A stretch of DNA of 64,000 nucleotides, taken from positions 112,269,727-112,333,726 of the forward strand of contig NC_092458.1 in the NCBI RefSeq assembly GCF_047495875.1, read 5' to 3'. The notes below the pieces were generated by a model. The model made no database searches. It was not told where the DNA came from and saw only the letters and a list, made by a program, of their open reading frames with translations. The position numbers and the translations under genes were made by a program. Positions 1 through 15,100 of the stretch are shown here, piece after piece; the stretch's first letter is position 1, and every line of letters starts with the position of its first letter. The stretch comes from Pithys albifrons albifrons (lineage: Eukaryota > Chordata > Aves > Passeriformes > Thamnophilidae).

Positions 1-701
1 GGATAAGGCATGCATGAAAAGGACATCAAGTTTGTGAAGAAACAGAGACTTCTTGTTTGTCTAGAAAAGTCAAACAAGATCTCTGTGTGTAGTTTTGCCA
101 TACTTGAATGGAGTGTTTTGAGAGAAAAGGATGGAGCCAATGGTTATATTAAAAGCTTCCAAGGAAAACCAGATAAAAGAGCTACTCTGCCTCTACCTTG
201 ATCAGTTATTGATGGTCATCTGTTGGACACTTAACAGATACAGCAAAGTACATCATTATGTCTTGAGTGCTGCATATTCCCATAGTAGGTCATGTTGTCC
301 CCTCTACCTTCCGGCCTTCCTGGCCTTGCCTAGAGAGAGAAATCTGAATTACAAAGAAGAGCAGGGAAAGAGAGAGCACAGGCACTCATTTTACTTTTTA
401 AACTCTATAATCCCTGCCAATAAGTTACATTTTGAAGGTTAATGCTCTGCACTGAGCAGGAGACTAATTTTTTAAAAATGTGAGTCTTACATCTGCCAGT
501 AGCATAGGCACAAAAGTAGTCAGAACTTTTACTTTTCCAGCTTTTTTCAACATGCACAGCACTGATGTTGTAACTCATGATTTGCTGGGTGCCTCCCTGG
601 CAGGGAGGTTCTTCCATTAGTAATAATGAAACCTGGACTTCCCAAAATTGCACTAACAACCTCAAGAAATTGAATCACTTGCTGTCCTAGCCTAGTCCAC
701 A
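1..701. other. Gene-free AT-rich sequence
   Basis: No coding region, RNA gene or repeat is recognised here. The short open frames on both strands are composed of unrelated low-complexity residues, lack splice-site context and resemble no family known to me. It is probably intergenic or intronic DNA upstream of HTR1F. Confidence 0.6.
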
Positions 702-845
702 GAATCACAAAGGTTGGTAAAGACCTCCGAGATCTTCAAGTCTAACCTTTGACCAAACACCACCTTGTCAACTAAAGCACAGCACTGAGAGCCTCATCCA
801 GTCATTTCTTGAACACCTCCAGGAATGGTGGCCATAATACCAAGT
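702..845 (-). mobile_element. CR1 LINE fragment, degraded 3' end
   Basis: The stretch reads CACAGAATCACAAAGGTTGG, then the diverged block 'aaagacctccgagatcttcaagtctaacc', then 'catttcttgaacacctccagg'. In this order it is the reverse complement of the 3' end of an avian CR1 non-LTR retrotransposon, so the element lies on the minus strand with its 3' terminus to the left. Similarity fades after about 845, where the CR1 consensus would continue with the 'ccaccacctccctgggcag' region. It is more diverged than the copies at 8694 and 17461, which suggests an older insertion. It is non-functional and 5'-truncated. The right boundary is approximate. Confidence 0.75.
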
Positions 846-3800
846 GGTACAACAAACAGGTCTGTAACCCTCCTAAAAACCTGCCCTAGAGCACTTTGAG
901 CTGTAAGAACTCATCTGATACCAAGTCACAGAAAAATGTTAGTTTAATTATATTCTGAATAAATTATCATGGTTTTCAATAATGTGTCAAAAATTATTAG
1001 TTTTTGTCCTTTTTTTTCCCACAGGAAATCAATGGTAGTTCCTTATTTCTTTTGTCAATTTGTTTTCTTTTTAGTCTTTTTTTTCACTGATTGCTTTTCT
1101 GCTTTGAAACAAGAACTGCTTTCATTATCTGATTTTCTACATTGTAAGCACATTAGCCATTTAAAGATTTTATATTTAAAATTGAATCAGCCTACTCTTG
1201 GTAGAATGATATATTTCTGCTTTTCACAGTGCAGACTTCACAGTGCATATTCTTTTGCATGATATTTCTCCTTTAGGCAGTTGCTTACTGTGAAACACTT
1301 CTAACTGAAGAAAAAAAATAGCAAACCCTTAATATTTTGAGAATGCAAGAAACAATCCCTTGCAGTTCAAACAGCACATACTGGTGTGTTTATGTCTTTA
1401 GCTTAATAACAGCAACTTAATAATGCAAAATGCCAAGTGCCCTGGGCTCCTACTGCAGTCAGTGGGAGTTGACAATTAGCACCTGACAGATGCATTCCAG
1501 TGCTAAGAGCATGAGATACCCTAAAACTGCTGCCTTGGCTAAACAGCACAGGCTTCCTCCACCTTCTCCTTTCACTGATCATTTATCTTCAGAAAAGTAT
1601 AGGGCAGGTTTTTCTATTTCTTGCCTTCCTCAAGTGGAGTCAATTCCTGGAGTGTCAAATCCTGCAAGATACTTGCTGGTCATTAGCTCGTTACAAAGAA
1701 TTTCAGACATCACCAGCTCTGCTCTTACCTGAACCCTGGGGGTTTCCTGACACTGTCCTCTTAAGCTTATGAAGAGTCATTCCCAGTTATTTGAAGAGAT
1801 CCTGAAAATCAGTTGAGGCCCTCTGAAAAAAATTTTCCTTGCTCTAAAGTGGACATAATTCATTGTCATTTTCAGAGTCTATATTAAGATTTTTTTGCTT
1901 TATTGCAGGTTTTGGGCAGTATCCAGTGTTGCTAAGGGTGATTTAATTCCTACTTCCAGTCTAGTTCCCAGAGACAGCTTTTCCAAGGTGATTCCAAACA
2001 CAGGAGATGGTGAGTTGCTTTCCACCTTCACACACAGAGACTCTACACATTTGGGATATACCTGCTTTAAAGATCAAATTCATTTAGTTGGGTCTTCCAT
2101 AGGGATTCTGCAAAGCAAGTTGAATAGAGAGTTTTGCTGAGCTCTATGAGATTGACCTTTCCTTAGAGTAGTGCAGAAAGGAGAGAAAAGTCTGTACTGC
2201 AAAAACTCTAAAGTAACAGAGCAGGGAGATGCAGTCAGGTGAGGGCAGACCTGCAGGGTTATTGCCAGGCTTAACTGGGCCATCTGAGCACTTGCAATGC
2301 ATTGGAAAGCTGCAGACCAGCCAGCAAAAAGAAGACAAAGAGGACAACCAGTCTGAGTAAAGGAGAGTAGTGGCCAGTGAAGACATGTCTGAATAAATGA
2401 AGAATGGCCAGCCCAGTCTGAGAAATTTAGGCACTGCAGAAGACTCTTAGTCTGCAGTCCTAGTTCTGACCTTCTCCACAGCCTTGCACACTTAAACATT
2501 CAACATCTACTTTAAATGAGGGGGAAAAAAACAATGGTGCCAATATAATGCTTCATTTCACAGATGTATTTTAGAGGCTTAACCTTTGTAAGACATTTTG
2601 AAGATCAAAAGCACCGCAGCACTCATTATCTTGCTTAACCAAATTTCTTGGTGCCAAGTTGAACCTAAATTCTTTTGATGGTAGCTCATCACAGGTATTT
2701 TGTGAGAAGACTTTTCTCAATTTCTGTGTTAGCCTGTAGCCATTTCATGCCAATGTGGGCTTGATTTTACTTCTGGTTTTGACATGTGCAGCTTTGGAAA
2801 AAAAAAAGTGACTTATTCATAGTACCTAATTGTAGACTTTTAACAGCAAAGCTGAAATCCCAAAGTCCTTGTTTCCCAGAGTCATTCAGATTGAACAGCT
2901 TAATCGTAACATTTCAGAAAACACTTACACTCAGTTTGAATACAAAAATATTTAAAAACAGAAGGATAAAACTTCCTGCAACAGTAGCAGAAGACAAAAC
3001 TGTCATTTAATATTGAGACATCTGGATAATAATGCAACAAGGAACAAATTGAAACCTTCAGCAGTCAGCTAATTGCCCAAGCAAATGCACATGAAGTATG
3101 ATTGCTCATGAGTGCACCTGAAAATTGTACATGTTGAGACAGAGGCAGTGCCACCATGGGACACTCAAAGAGCTTCCTAAGGTATTTAATCTCACTACTT
3201 TTTTGTTAGAGGAAGAAAAAGATGCTCAGTGCTAACACTTTCCCATGTTCAACACTCTTTACCCTCATCTGTATCTATACTAGTTCAGAGCTCTACCACC
3301 TCAGGACTTTATCTGCACTCTGGGTATATGAAAGATATCACAAGTTGCACCTTAAAAGTCTCACAGTGAGAGAGAAAAAGACAAGGTTACTGTGCTTGTA
3401 ATAATAGAATAATTAAAAAGTAACACTGTGTAACTGTAAAAGTGACTAAAATCATCGAATTGGTTCATAGTAATGTTAATGAAACATACAGGTTTTAGTG
3501 GAAAATAGATCAGAATTCCAGCCAGTTTCAGCCTTTGCAAGTCTTTTCTGTTGCCATGAAGAATGCATACAGAAATTCCCAAAATTATTTTATTTTATAC
3601 TTTCAAGTTGGATTTTATCTTGGCCGGGAGTTCCCCCAACTGCCAAATTAGACAGTGAATGTACCAGGTACTGGAGACAGAAACTAAATGGGAGTTCTTC
3701 TGATCTGCGACCTTGTCCCAGTGCTGCTTAATTTAGCTTTTAAAAAGGGGACTGAAACTGCATCATAAACCAGGAGAAATTCATTACATATCTGTAACAA

Positions 3801-6800
3801 GATTCACATAGCAAGGCAGAATTACTGTCAAGACTTCAGAGGACAGCAAGGTTGATGATGCTTTTTCTCTCTAACCAAGTCTTAGCCTGTAACCTGTGTG
3901 CCAAAATGCATGAGGTGTCTGCTCTGGCCCATACTGAGTTCAGCTACAAAAGTCAGCAGCATCTGAACCAACTGCAGATAGGGTGTTAGTGCCTCTCAGC
4001 ACATCTGTACCCAATGCAGAGAAAAGCAGGAGTTTTACACTGTATCTGGAAAGTTCAGCAGGTTCAGGTGTGGGGAATGCTTAGTTTGGAAGCTCTTCTT
4101 TCCTTTTCTCTTACCGTTTTTACAATCTACTTTCTGGTTTCGTACCTAGTACGAGAGAAGCTTAGATTATTCATTAATTCTACTATAATACCTGTGGTAA
4201 TATTATAGAGAGCAATTACCTGATGGGAGAAAATGGAAATGAAGTATAAACAGGGAAACTTTTTCTGGGTTTGATGGAAATACGTTTGCTGGCTGAGTGC
4301 TAGTTTCCAAAAGACAATGACAGACTGGCAGCTTAAAGAAAACAGGTCTTGACAGCAGTCTTTAGTGAGCCAAATGTTTTCTAACACCTCTTGTCATATA
4401 AAGTACTTTTATACCATCTGTGCTCCAGCAGCAAAGGGTTGTTCTGTCCCAGGCAGAACCTTTTGTCTTTGCATAGCCAGTGGAGCCAGCTATCAGATTT
4501 ATAAAGCTTGTCCAAGGTTGGATGTATGCAGGGTGTCAGTTTTTGCTATAAACCCTCTGTGTGTTCCTGACTTCCCACAGCCTGTCAAAAGCAGCAGCAC
4601 AGCTCAGTGACAGGCAGGGGTGCAGATATGAATCAGACAGGTACAAGTTTTCTTGCTTAACACTGCCTTGACTTGCTGAAGAAAAGAAATAACATAGAGA
4701 AGGAAGAGAGAATGCAATTGAAAGGCGAGTATGTGTCTCATTAGCACTCACTATGCAAGTTCTTTATACTCTGGGGAGGGCAAAAGTATTTTAATGAGGA
4801 GAACAGCACCTTTTCAAATATTTCTTTTAAGAAAGGACTTTATGAGGACAACTTATTTCTAAGATAAATACAGGAAACACATCTACAATGTGCAACTTAA
4901 ATAGAGACCAGGAGGATAATTAGAAAGCATAATATCTTGATTACACTAAATTGCCTTCTTTGAGCAGTGATATTTGTCATTATTAAATTGCATGGTTCTT
5001 AGTATTGGTAGAAGAGAAATCATTAATACTAGTACTTGCATAAGTAGCATAATGGATTATTCCTTATATCCCTATCAGCCACAGGTTTTGTTCTAGTAAA
5101 ATCCCATATGCCTATGGCCACTTAAAAGTAACTGAGCTGCCAAAGTTCTATTTGATTTCTCAGAATTAAAAAAGAAAAACAACTCCAGAAAGAGAAAACA
5201 GCCCCTCCCATGCAGTAAGTCTTGAATGCAGTCTCTGCTTTTAATATTGTCATCTTTGAGGCTCAATATTTTTCTCATTATCATCACTGTTTCATGGATT
5301 TTTTTCTTACTTTAATGAATTTCTGTGCTCAGACACATAGCTATTTTCTTGGCTATCTTGCTTCATTATGCTGATGGAAGCAGTCTTTTAATTTAAAACA
5401 TTATTATTCAAAGTAATGCATGAAAGGCTTAGCTGAAAGACATATTGCATTGGCAATAGATGCAAATCAAAATGCAACTGTCTAGGTACTCAGTTAGATA
5501 TTTTAATGGAAGGCTTTGAGTAAACCTTAGGCAGGAAGGAGAAAAGGTCTTATCAGAGTTTATCATTTAAATTACCTGCATATTGGTAGACTATTCATTT
5601 TTTTCATATACCTCAGTAAGGTTGAGACTGAAGCTGGTTCAACAGAGAGCAGTTAACTTGTGAAGTCTCTGTCCTTGAAATGCATTGCCACAGCAGTATT
5701 TCAAAAATACAAGCTATTCTTGGTTTTGTTTTGGTTTTTTTTTCCAATGCATTAGTTACTTGCATCTTTCAACATCCAGTAGATTACTTCGTCTTTTATA
5801 ATCCATGTAAATATATACTGTCTATTTGCCTTTGAATGCATTCCAATTTTTTTTTCTGTGATCTTGGGAAATGCTCACTATCACTTAGATCAAGGGTGGT
5901 CCAGAAGAATGCACACTGGATAATGCCTCCACTGGGACACACATCAAACATAAGCTGTCCAAATTATACTTAGTTCTATTTTTAGGTTTCAATCCTGCAG
6001 GGCTTTTGTCCTCAGTTCAGTACAACACAACTGACTGAAGTTCAGTGAGTAGTGGTTGCAGCACCCTCCATGCTCATGCAGTTCAACAGACTCACAGAAT
6101 ACAAGTTCTTCTGTCCATCAGCTGCAGATGCCATGGAGATCAACCACTGCAGTGCTCCATGTAACTCAACCCTTAGCTCCTTGGAGCTGGTGAGTTCTTT
6201 GCTGTTCTCTCTCCTGGCGGCCTCCTCGATCCAGGGACCTCTGCAATGCCAAGAGGTTGCAGAGAGCTGTGTAAGGCTGGGATCTGGGGTAAAGCACCCC
6301 AAGCAAGGATGAGGTCAGAAGATCATTTAGGCACACAGAATCTTCTAAAATATAAATGAAGACTCTCTCATACCTTAGTCCTTCTGAGAGGGGAATATAA
6401 TTCAGGTTTAAAGAGTCAGCCTATCAAGCTCACACATTGCTGCTCCTGTGAGGAGAACAAGTGTGCTCTGAAAGAAACCTCAAGGTCATGAAGTGTATTC
6501 TTCCCTGTAGAAGCATTTCCAGCAGGACAGAGAAATGAGCTTGTCATCCTACTCTGTAATTGATTCATGTCTAATACAAAACCTTTTTATTTTATAGCAG
6601 CCTGTCAGCTGAAAACTAGTTACATGGATGTCCATACAAAAAGTCACCATGTAAATATTAGCCTTTTGCTATTTGTAAATGGCTCAATCATGCAGCAGTT
6701 TCTGGAGTTTGTAGGCAGCAACAATGGTGGTAGTCATGAATTTTGCCTCAGCACTGAACTACAGTTCATTTCAACTTTTGCACCATCTGGTTTTATTTCT

Positions 6801-8693
6801 GATCTCTTTACTGCACCCTTTTAATATATGCACCAACCTAGTCCTTTAACAGCAGCTTAACAAGGAGTCATCACTATAGATAAGAGTTAGCATTTAAAAT
6901 GAAAAACTGAAATGAAGATAGGCCCTGCTTGCAGCAGGGTTTCATTTTGGCATAGTATTTACTTATGTTAATATAGAATAATAGCTTTAGCAGGGGGTTT
7001 TTGTTCAAATATTTTGGAATTTGCCTGACTCAAATCTTAGCAGCCTTAGCTACATTCAGAAAGACTGATAATTTAAAAATTGTTTAACTTTCATACAATA
7101 GAGTTCATTCAAAGAGTTTTATCAAAATTCTTACCTGCTAAATTTGACTTTGAGGTTATTTTAATTATACTGAGACCTTTGAACTTGAAGTTAACAAAGT
7201 CACAGGCATGCTTCACTTCAATCAGAAACACAGAACAATTAGTACAGACACTGAGGCAGAAGACCTATCAGAAGATTGTACTTAATGAGATTTCCACAGG
7301 ACATCTGAAAAGCTGACCTTTGCCGAGTGCTTCTTTTATCATGTATTGCCAGAAATATGTTACTTGTTTAAGTTATGTATCTGCAGTAGACTCCATCAGC
7401 TGAAATCATGCAAGCTGTATTTCTACTGAAGTCAGTGCACTCTGGGGAGGGCAATGTTAGCTACAAATGAATAGGGTCATTTACACTGGAGATAAGGGAA
7501 GGCAAGTTACTGCAATGTCAGTAAAAGACATACACTTACAGTAAGTGGAGGGGAAACATTCTGACATTCAAAATATGTTTCTAAAAATGATGGTAACTAC
7601 AATATGTATGATAAGCTTGTTTCCTGTTTTGAATGTAGTACTGTCATCACCTAAGCTTGTTTAGCTGAATTAAACTAAGGTATGTTATTGAAGATAGGGT
7701 TGGTACAGAAAAAATCAGCAGATTTGATTTGGAAAGGCTCAGCAGATAAATGATGTCAACGCTCAGATTTAGGATTAATTCAGGACCTAAGATATAGTAA
7801 TACTTTTTTTTCTGTTGTACTTCAGTCTGTTTCAGGGACATGACGTCTTTCCAAATGTGAGATTCTTAGAATACTAAATATCTTGACAAGGCTGTATTAG
7901 AATCTGTTAGAATCTATTTCTGCTGATGGTCTCGATAACACGTACAAACTTTACAGCAGAAAATTGTCATACATCCCTTATTGTTCTCAGTCAAAGCTTA
8001 AACACTTAGTACCTGCAAATTTAGGGTAGGATTCATCTGACCAAAGACAGGGAGCTGTACATGAACCAATCACTCCAAATTTCCTTTTGCAGTAAGGGAG
8101 AGAAACAGCCACTCATGAGGTGCAAAGCATCTGGTCTGAATAAGTCAGCACAATCTCACCCCAGTATTCACTTCAGCCCTTTCCCATAAAGAATGCCAAA
8201 GGGTGCCAGTCTAGCTCAGATTGCTTTTAGGTTAGGCAGACTCATAAAAGAAGGTGGGAAGGATCCCACCAAAAGAAGCTGCAAAATTTGGTAAGGTTTC
8301 ATTTCCATTTATAAACAGGTGCATGAAACTTTCTCACTTAGTAGGACTTGGTGACTTCAGGAAGAACAGTAGTTCACCAGAAACATGGTGAAGAAAATGA
8401 AATGAAAGTTTAAATTCGTAGAGTAGATTAACATATGTAAATACCTTTTGCAGTGTTCCCAAGTGCAGGGGAACAGGTAGAAGGATCTGTTCAAGAAAAA
8501 CTGGTAAAACTTTCCTCTAATAAGTAGCAAATTCTGTGAGTTCTTCTGTGTGACAGCTGTTGCATGCTTTAAGAGTCCTTGCTGCAGAGTTTGTGAAAAG
8601 GTCTGTGTTGTTTTAAGCCCTGTCTCTCATGACACAAATATCAAAGCTTGCATGTAAATGCTGTCCTGAAAGAGTGTGTTGGGTTTTATTTCT
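846..8693. other. Gene-free AT-rich stretch
   Basis: Nearly 8 kb without a recognisable gene. It contains only short open frames on either strand, homopolymer A and T runs and scattered T-rich patches such as the one around 1005-1085. The two frames overlapping on opposite strands near 6042-6312 are similar in length but neither product resembles a known protein. No tRNA, CpG island or transposon end was seen. Most likely it is intergenic or intronic DNA on the 5' side of HTR1F. Confidence 0.55.
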
Positions 8694-9118
8694 TAGAATC
8701 ATAGAATCAGCTGGGTTGGAAGAGACCTCCAAGGTCATCAAGTCCAATCCTTAATCCAACCCCACTTTGATTACCAGATCATGGCACTCAGTGCCACGTC
8801 CAGTCTCACCTTAAAAACCTCCACCTCCCTGGGCAGGCCATTCCAATGCCTGACCATCCTCTCTGTAAAGAACTTCTTCCAGATATCCAACCTAAACCTC
8901 CCCTGGCAGAGCTTGAGCCCATGCCCTCTTGTCCTACTGTTGGTTGCCTGAGAGAAGATACCAACCCCCACCTGGCTACAACCCCCTTTCAAGCAGTTGT
9001 AGAGAGTGACAAGGTCTCTCCTGAGCCTCTTCTTCTCCAGGCTAAACACCCCCAGCTCCCACAGCCTTTCCTCATAGGAGTTGTGCTTTGATCCTATCAT
9101 TAGCATGTTTTCCCCTGG
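8694..9118 (-). mobile_element. CR1 LINE, 5'-truncated copy with ORF2 C-terminal remnant
   Basis: The left edge carries AGAATCATAGAATC followed by 'ggttggaagagacctccaag', which is the reverse complement of the CR1 3' terminus with its short direct repeats. Reading the minus strand, 9106 to 8771 stays open for 111 codons and encodes the C-terminal end of the CR1 ORF2 reverse transcriptase. The recognisable pieces are [20 protein letters not shown], then [28 protein letters not shown] and [18 protein letters not shown]. The catalytic reverse transcriptase and endonuclease parts are absent, as is usual for 5'-truncated CR1, so it cannot move by itself. The left end lies in the short 3' repeats and the right end is a truncation near 9118. 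Confidence 0.93.
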
Positions 9119-12100
9119 GGTCTTTCAGGCCCATGGTAAGAACAATCAATATCCCCATAGAGAAAAATGCAAGGCAGACAATCAAAAATATTACTTATCC
9201 TAAACACAGGATTTCTTGATATGCCTCTAACTCAGAGCAGCTTGCCAAGATTAATCTGCTAACAAAGAGTTATTTGACAAAGCAGGATACTTTTGAATCA
9301 CATTGCTAACAAGCCAGAGATGATGGAGCACCTAAGAGACAGCCAATGGTCTGGAAATGGAATGGAAATACACTGCCTTGGGTTTTTCCTATGAGTGAAC
9401 AAAACAAAACTAGTATTCTTTGCAGAATTCAGTTGTCAAAAATCTATAAAGTCTGTACTAAGCCTGTACATGTTATATTTTATTTTTCAGTACCTCAGAC
9501 TTGTTGAGCTTCCACAAAGATGTTCAAGGCCATGTGTTTCACCAGAAAGGTCAACCCATGTCAAATGTCATGGTCATAAAAGTTTTCTAGAACTTATCAG
9601 TCAAGAAAAATATTTACAGACGTTTTACATTTACAAGGCAACTTAACTTTTCTATGTATGCCTCTGGAAAAAAAGGTTGCTGAAAAATTTTCTGACATAT
9701 ATTTCTTGGAAATGTTTCTTCCTTCTTTTTGTATGCTTAAAAAAATAACCCAAGGCAGAGTGAAACATCAACCAGCTGTTTAAGGTTACCTTAGAGAGTA
9801 GAGAACAGTATGGAAACAGGGCTTTGGAATGGAAATTTTCAGTATTCATCAGATCTCTGCCTATCCCCACACCAAGCTGGAAACTTAGATTTAATTCTGT
9901 ACTCATTCAAGGAGTTGGTATTTACTTGACCAGGAAAACAAATGTCCAGTTCTCTGAGGCCAGTTATGAGAACAGTATTTCCCTCACTTCAGAACAGGAT
10001 TTGTTTCTAAATTACAAATATGTATACTGCTAAGCTGGACAAACACACATTATCCCTCTAACTGTATCTAAAACAGTAGAAGCAGTATATGGAAAAAAAC
10101 CAAAACAAAATCAGAAATTGCCTACTTAATTAGGATTAATGCTAAGGCAAATTGCATCAGTAAGCAGTTTACATTTTATTATTGCAACCTATAAATAGGC
10201 AACCCTAAAACACAAAAATGTTATGTTTGACCAGGACTAGACATTAAACCCATACTTTAACTTCATGTCTTCAGTTATCTTGGTCATTACCTCCAGAGTT
10301 CAGTCAATAGCAGTCATTGCACTGATCACTTATCCAAAACAAGGAGTTGAGAAACCTGGTGTGGATTCAGGCAGGTATTTAAAATAACAGAATCTGACCA
10401 TTTGGCAACAAAGTTGATGGCTCTCAGATGCTGAGATGCTGCTCAGGAAGATGGATTTTGAACTGACCTGAAAAAAAAAATGACAGAAAATTGACAGTTT
10501 TGCTGCTCTTGCTCACCAGTGTGGATATGTTGCTGCTTCTGGATGTTTTTCTTTACTTTCTCCTTCACTGCTTTTAGGACACATAAACATAAGTCCCAAC
10601 ATTTGACACCTGCAGTTTATTTTTCAAAAAAATAAAGCAGTTGCATGACTTGGAGACTACAGACATGTGACATAAATGGGCTCAGCCCCTCAGCATGCCC
10701 CTGTAACTCAGTGGCTGTAACCAGTAGCTTAATTAATTGATGCACTGCATAAGCTGTGATTGTACCTGAGGTACAAAAATATGAATATGAAGGTCTGTAC
10801 AGAATTACCCTGGACTCTGGAGTGGTTATTTGTTCATAATTGTATTACTGCAGCAGTGCCTGGAAGCCCATCTCATACAGAACAAAGATACAGTGGTAAG
10901 TGGTCCATTTGCTACAGAGCTTTCAGTACAAATAGGCAAAATGAAGACTTGGAGGAAACTGGTTTTGAAAATGATTGTGGTCCTCCTTAGCTAGACAAAT
11001 TGTAGCAGTTTAACTAAAGTCCTTTAGAAGCTGAAGTTATGGCAGGCAATTGAAATCCTCATAGGCAGGGATTTAATAGTTTACATCTGCTGTCCATCAA
11101 ATGCATCTTAAGTTGTAAACTTTCAGCCCTAACAGTATTTCCATAGGCAATTGTTTTATTCTATACATAACTTGTGTGTGTTCCTCTGTCCAGCCGTCCT
11201 TGGGTCATGCATATTGACTTGGAGCAGGTTAATTAGCAATCCTTTAAAACAACATGACTATGCACAACTTCACCTTGGTCTGAAAAACCCTCTCTGCTGC
11301 CAGCAAGCTGTGTTTTCAGCTTTTAATAAGTTTTCCATCAAGAATGGCAGCTTTTCACCTTTCACCTTTATCAACCTCTATCCTTATTAGAAAGCAGAGA
11401 GAGAGAGAGAGAGAATAAGTAACCTTGCATGGATGTGAAAGAACCCTGTGCTCTTCTCTTTGTTTACAATCTCTGGAAGAGGAGAGCAAAGCCAAGAGAG
11501 AGTTTGTGTTTGAGGGTTTGGTGCCTTGCTGCTGTTGGCAGTTCTGGGTGTCTGGATTAGACTCACTCGTGGTGCAAACACAAAGGTTTTGCAGCCTAAC
11601 AGGAGCACAGGGGATAGTCATGCCTGTTTCAAACAAATCAACCTTGTGATCTGCAAAATATTAAAAGAATATTTCTTGGTATTATAGATAGTTCATTGGT
11701 GGAAAAAGCTAGTGGCAAAACTTAAGAGGTTATCCTACAGAAAGTCATAATTTTGTGGAAAATAGGAAAGTATTCACATTCCTGAGTTTGTCTTAGGATC
11801 TCCTTGGGAAAAACAAGGCATATATAAGAAAACCAAGGGAAGTCAAACTAACTAGAGGGGGTTTGTTCTTTGAAGTGCTGGGCTAACTTGCTGACTCTTG
11901 CACTCCCTCCTATTCAGTTATTCGCTCATGAGACTCACATGCCAAATGACTTGCATTAAGAGACAGCTTTTATACCTCAGTGCAGTACAAACTCTGGTAC
12001 AGCACAACTCTTACTTATTCTCAACTAAAGAAAGGCAAAGCTTAACACAGGAGCAAGTGGAACAACAGATTGTGCGGATGGATGGCAGTGATAGAGGCCC

Positions 12101-15100
12101 CTGGCTGATCACAGCACAGAATCCATCACTAAATGAGAAGCTGCTACTTTGTCACAGTTGTGCGATTACATCTTGCAGGTGATACTTTTGAGTTCTCAAC
12201 AAAACGATGCTTTTCATATTCCCAGTTAAGACAATGCTGCTGGGTTCAGCCTTTCACTGTGCCAAACCACACCATTTGTTTGCTGCAGAACAAATCAATG
12301 GAAAAAGAAAACTTTTCAACCTGGTTCTCCAGGGCTAGAAGTATTCTTTCAGTCAATTAACCATCTGGCAAAAGCTTTATACCTTACATGCAAGAATCCC
12401 ACAACACTCAACAGAACATTGTCCCTGTTAAGTTCTTTATATTTCACTGATATGAACCAACAGAAATAAGATCTTCCATATCACTACACAGGCATTTTTC
12501 AGTAAGGCACCAAACCCATGCTGATACTAGGTTAGATCTTTGTGACAGCTTCGAAGAACCATCACACCTGAATAATCCTACTAAAAATGGCTTAGAAACT
12601 TCTGAGATGAAAGTTACATGTAGAGTTGTCATGTTCAAATAACAATGGTGGATCCTTATCCATTAATCTGACGTGATCTGTTTTCAATCGATTTTTATTG
12701 TTGACTGTTTCAGCATCCTGTGGTAATGAATGCTGCAGTTTTAATAACTTCTTAGCCAGGGTCTCATGAATTTGGTAATAGGGCACGTCCCTTGTTATTA
12801 AAAATGTGCTTGCAGGTACTTTTATTGCTTCCAGTGAAACTTTTCTGTAATTTATCTTGCATAGCCAAAGAACAAAATTGTAATGTTGGGGCCCATAAAC
12901 TGAATATGCATTATATCAAGTGGAAAAAAATACAGGAGAGGATTTTGCTTACAATTTTCATTCTGTAAACAGTTCTAAATTACTTATCTTCAAATTACTT
13001 ACCTTCATACAATCACTTTACTAGTGGAAATTAAAATTCATAAACTTTCTTCAAGTTTAGGATTCTACTCTGCTGTGATGAGCATCTGGGACGAGCCAAT
13101 ATAGTCACAGCACTGAAAATTATACATAAAACACCTATTTAAAATTTTAAACAAGTCTGTCAGAACTGTATAAATTCTACTTAAGGGAATTTGAATTCTG
13201 AAAATTCTTGCTTGGACTGCTCTCGCAAAAGCATTTTAACACTGAAAAAAAAAGCCCCCCAAATCCCACACCTATTTGGTTATAATTTAAAATTAACAAA
13301 AAAAGGTCTTTCTTAAGAAAGCTTTTAGAAATTTTAGGACCAGAAGACTGGCACTTGCATGAATTCATTATCTGCTTCAAAACAATTTATTCAGAAGCAA
13401 TGAAACAGAAACAAATTAAAATGTCCCTTTAGATTTCACTCAGGAAATATATTCTTTTATAGGTCTTTGACTCCAGCCTTCTGACAGCTAAAATTAACTT
13501 TGCATTACTGAAACAGATAATGCACTGTCCATATTCTATTCAGAGATAATACAGTAAATACTGATTAGTTTTAACATATGAGGCTTACAGCAGAAACATT
13601 TCTTAATTTATATTAGTTTGTATTTGTCTAGCTGTCCTTTAGGCTTCACTATTTCCAAACATTATTTAAAACTGACATGTCAGCTTTAGTAGTTTTTGTT
13701 GTGCATTTTTGGGGGTTTCTTTACTACTTCTATGCATAGGCATATTTATACAAATATTACTTTAAATCACCAAAATTTAATAGTAAACATTATCTCCTGC
13801 TGCCTGCCAGACAGCTTGCTTGTACAGGAAAAAAAAATAAAACCATCCTATTTTAGATTTAATCTGTTATGTATTTTCAGGGAATGTAATAATCTTCATA
13901 CAGTAGCAGAAACATGTACAGGAAAGTGATGGTTTTATAGTGCTATAAAATGTGTCCTTTTCCCAGGATTATCAAGACTGCAAGATATAGGTTAATACAA
14001 TCAAAAGCCAACTACCCAATGTGGCTCACAGTTATGAGAATGCTGTAAAACTACCATGTGCATTATACATAAGGTGGATGGTTTGGTGGCTTTTTTAAGC
14101 AATCCTGTCCCAGTTCCCTTTTGGGAAGACAACTCAAGTCAGTGCACAAATTTTTAAACCCCTGCCATGTCCCACAGCCCACTTGTCCAACACCTCTAGT
14201 TCCCCTGTTTATTCCAAAGGCTCGGTCTTATTTCTTAATTAAATCTTGACAGTGAAATTGTAGTTTGTGAAAACAATCTATGGTAGTTTGCAAGCCAGTG
14301 CCTGTGCATAATAAACCAGCACTTGACCAGATTGGGTTTTTTACAGTTCAGTCAGGTATGCCTTGAAAACATTATTCAGGATAAGTGGTAGGTATTTGAA
14401 TAATAAGTACCCTATGTCTGCCTCTGGGATGAAATAAAAAGCTTGCCCAATCAGAGTATCTGGTATTTTGCTCTGCTGCAGGAATCCACACTTTATTTAG
14501 ACACCAAGCAATTTTTCTGATCCTTTTTCCCCTGTAGCAGTGATGTCTCACCAGCCCCTGTAGCCAGAGGTGTTATTATTCCCATTCTCTTTAACTCCCC
14601 TCTATGACCTATATTCACTCATCTGTTTGTTACTCTTTCACTTATAAATAGACTTTAAATGTTACTGTGTGATTTCAAACTTATTTTAATAGATAACACC
14701 ACCCACTCCTACAAATAGAAATACTATTTTTCACCAATTTACAAGTTTAGAGCCATAATTAAGAGAAATTTGAAGCACACTTTAAACATCTCAGTCCAAA
14801 TGTATGCACATTTCAGAAATGTTCTTATTAATAGCTTGGTGATAATTGTTTTCTTACTTCTTGCAGTTACAGAGGTAAATTTTATTCCTGAAAAACAGTT
14901 AGTGTTGATTTTCAAAGACAAATTTGATCTCCCCTTTTATTTGACATTCTGTTTTTCATTTGGAACAGTGAGAGTTTTGACACCTTTACAAAACCAAATG
15001 CATCAGTAACAGTGTAGGAGCAGGCATGACAAACCAGTGTTTGGCAGCACGGAAGAAGCCAAAAGGATAAAGAGAGTAGTAGCTCAGTTAAAACTTCCCA

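Noticed and set aside
6042..6312. Two frames of equal length on opposite strands
   Set aside because: The equal lengths are a coincidence of shared stop-poor sequence. Neither product is recognisable.
8771..9106. 111-codon minus-strand frame as a cellular gene
   Set aside because: It is the C-terminal end of CR1 ORF2 in a truncated retrotransposon.
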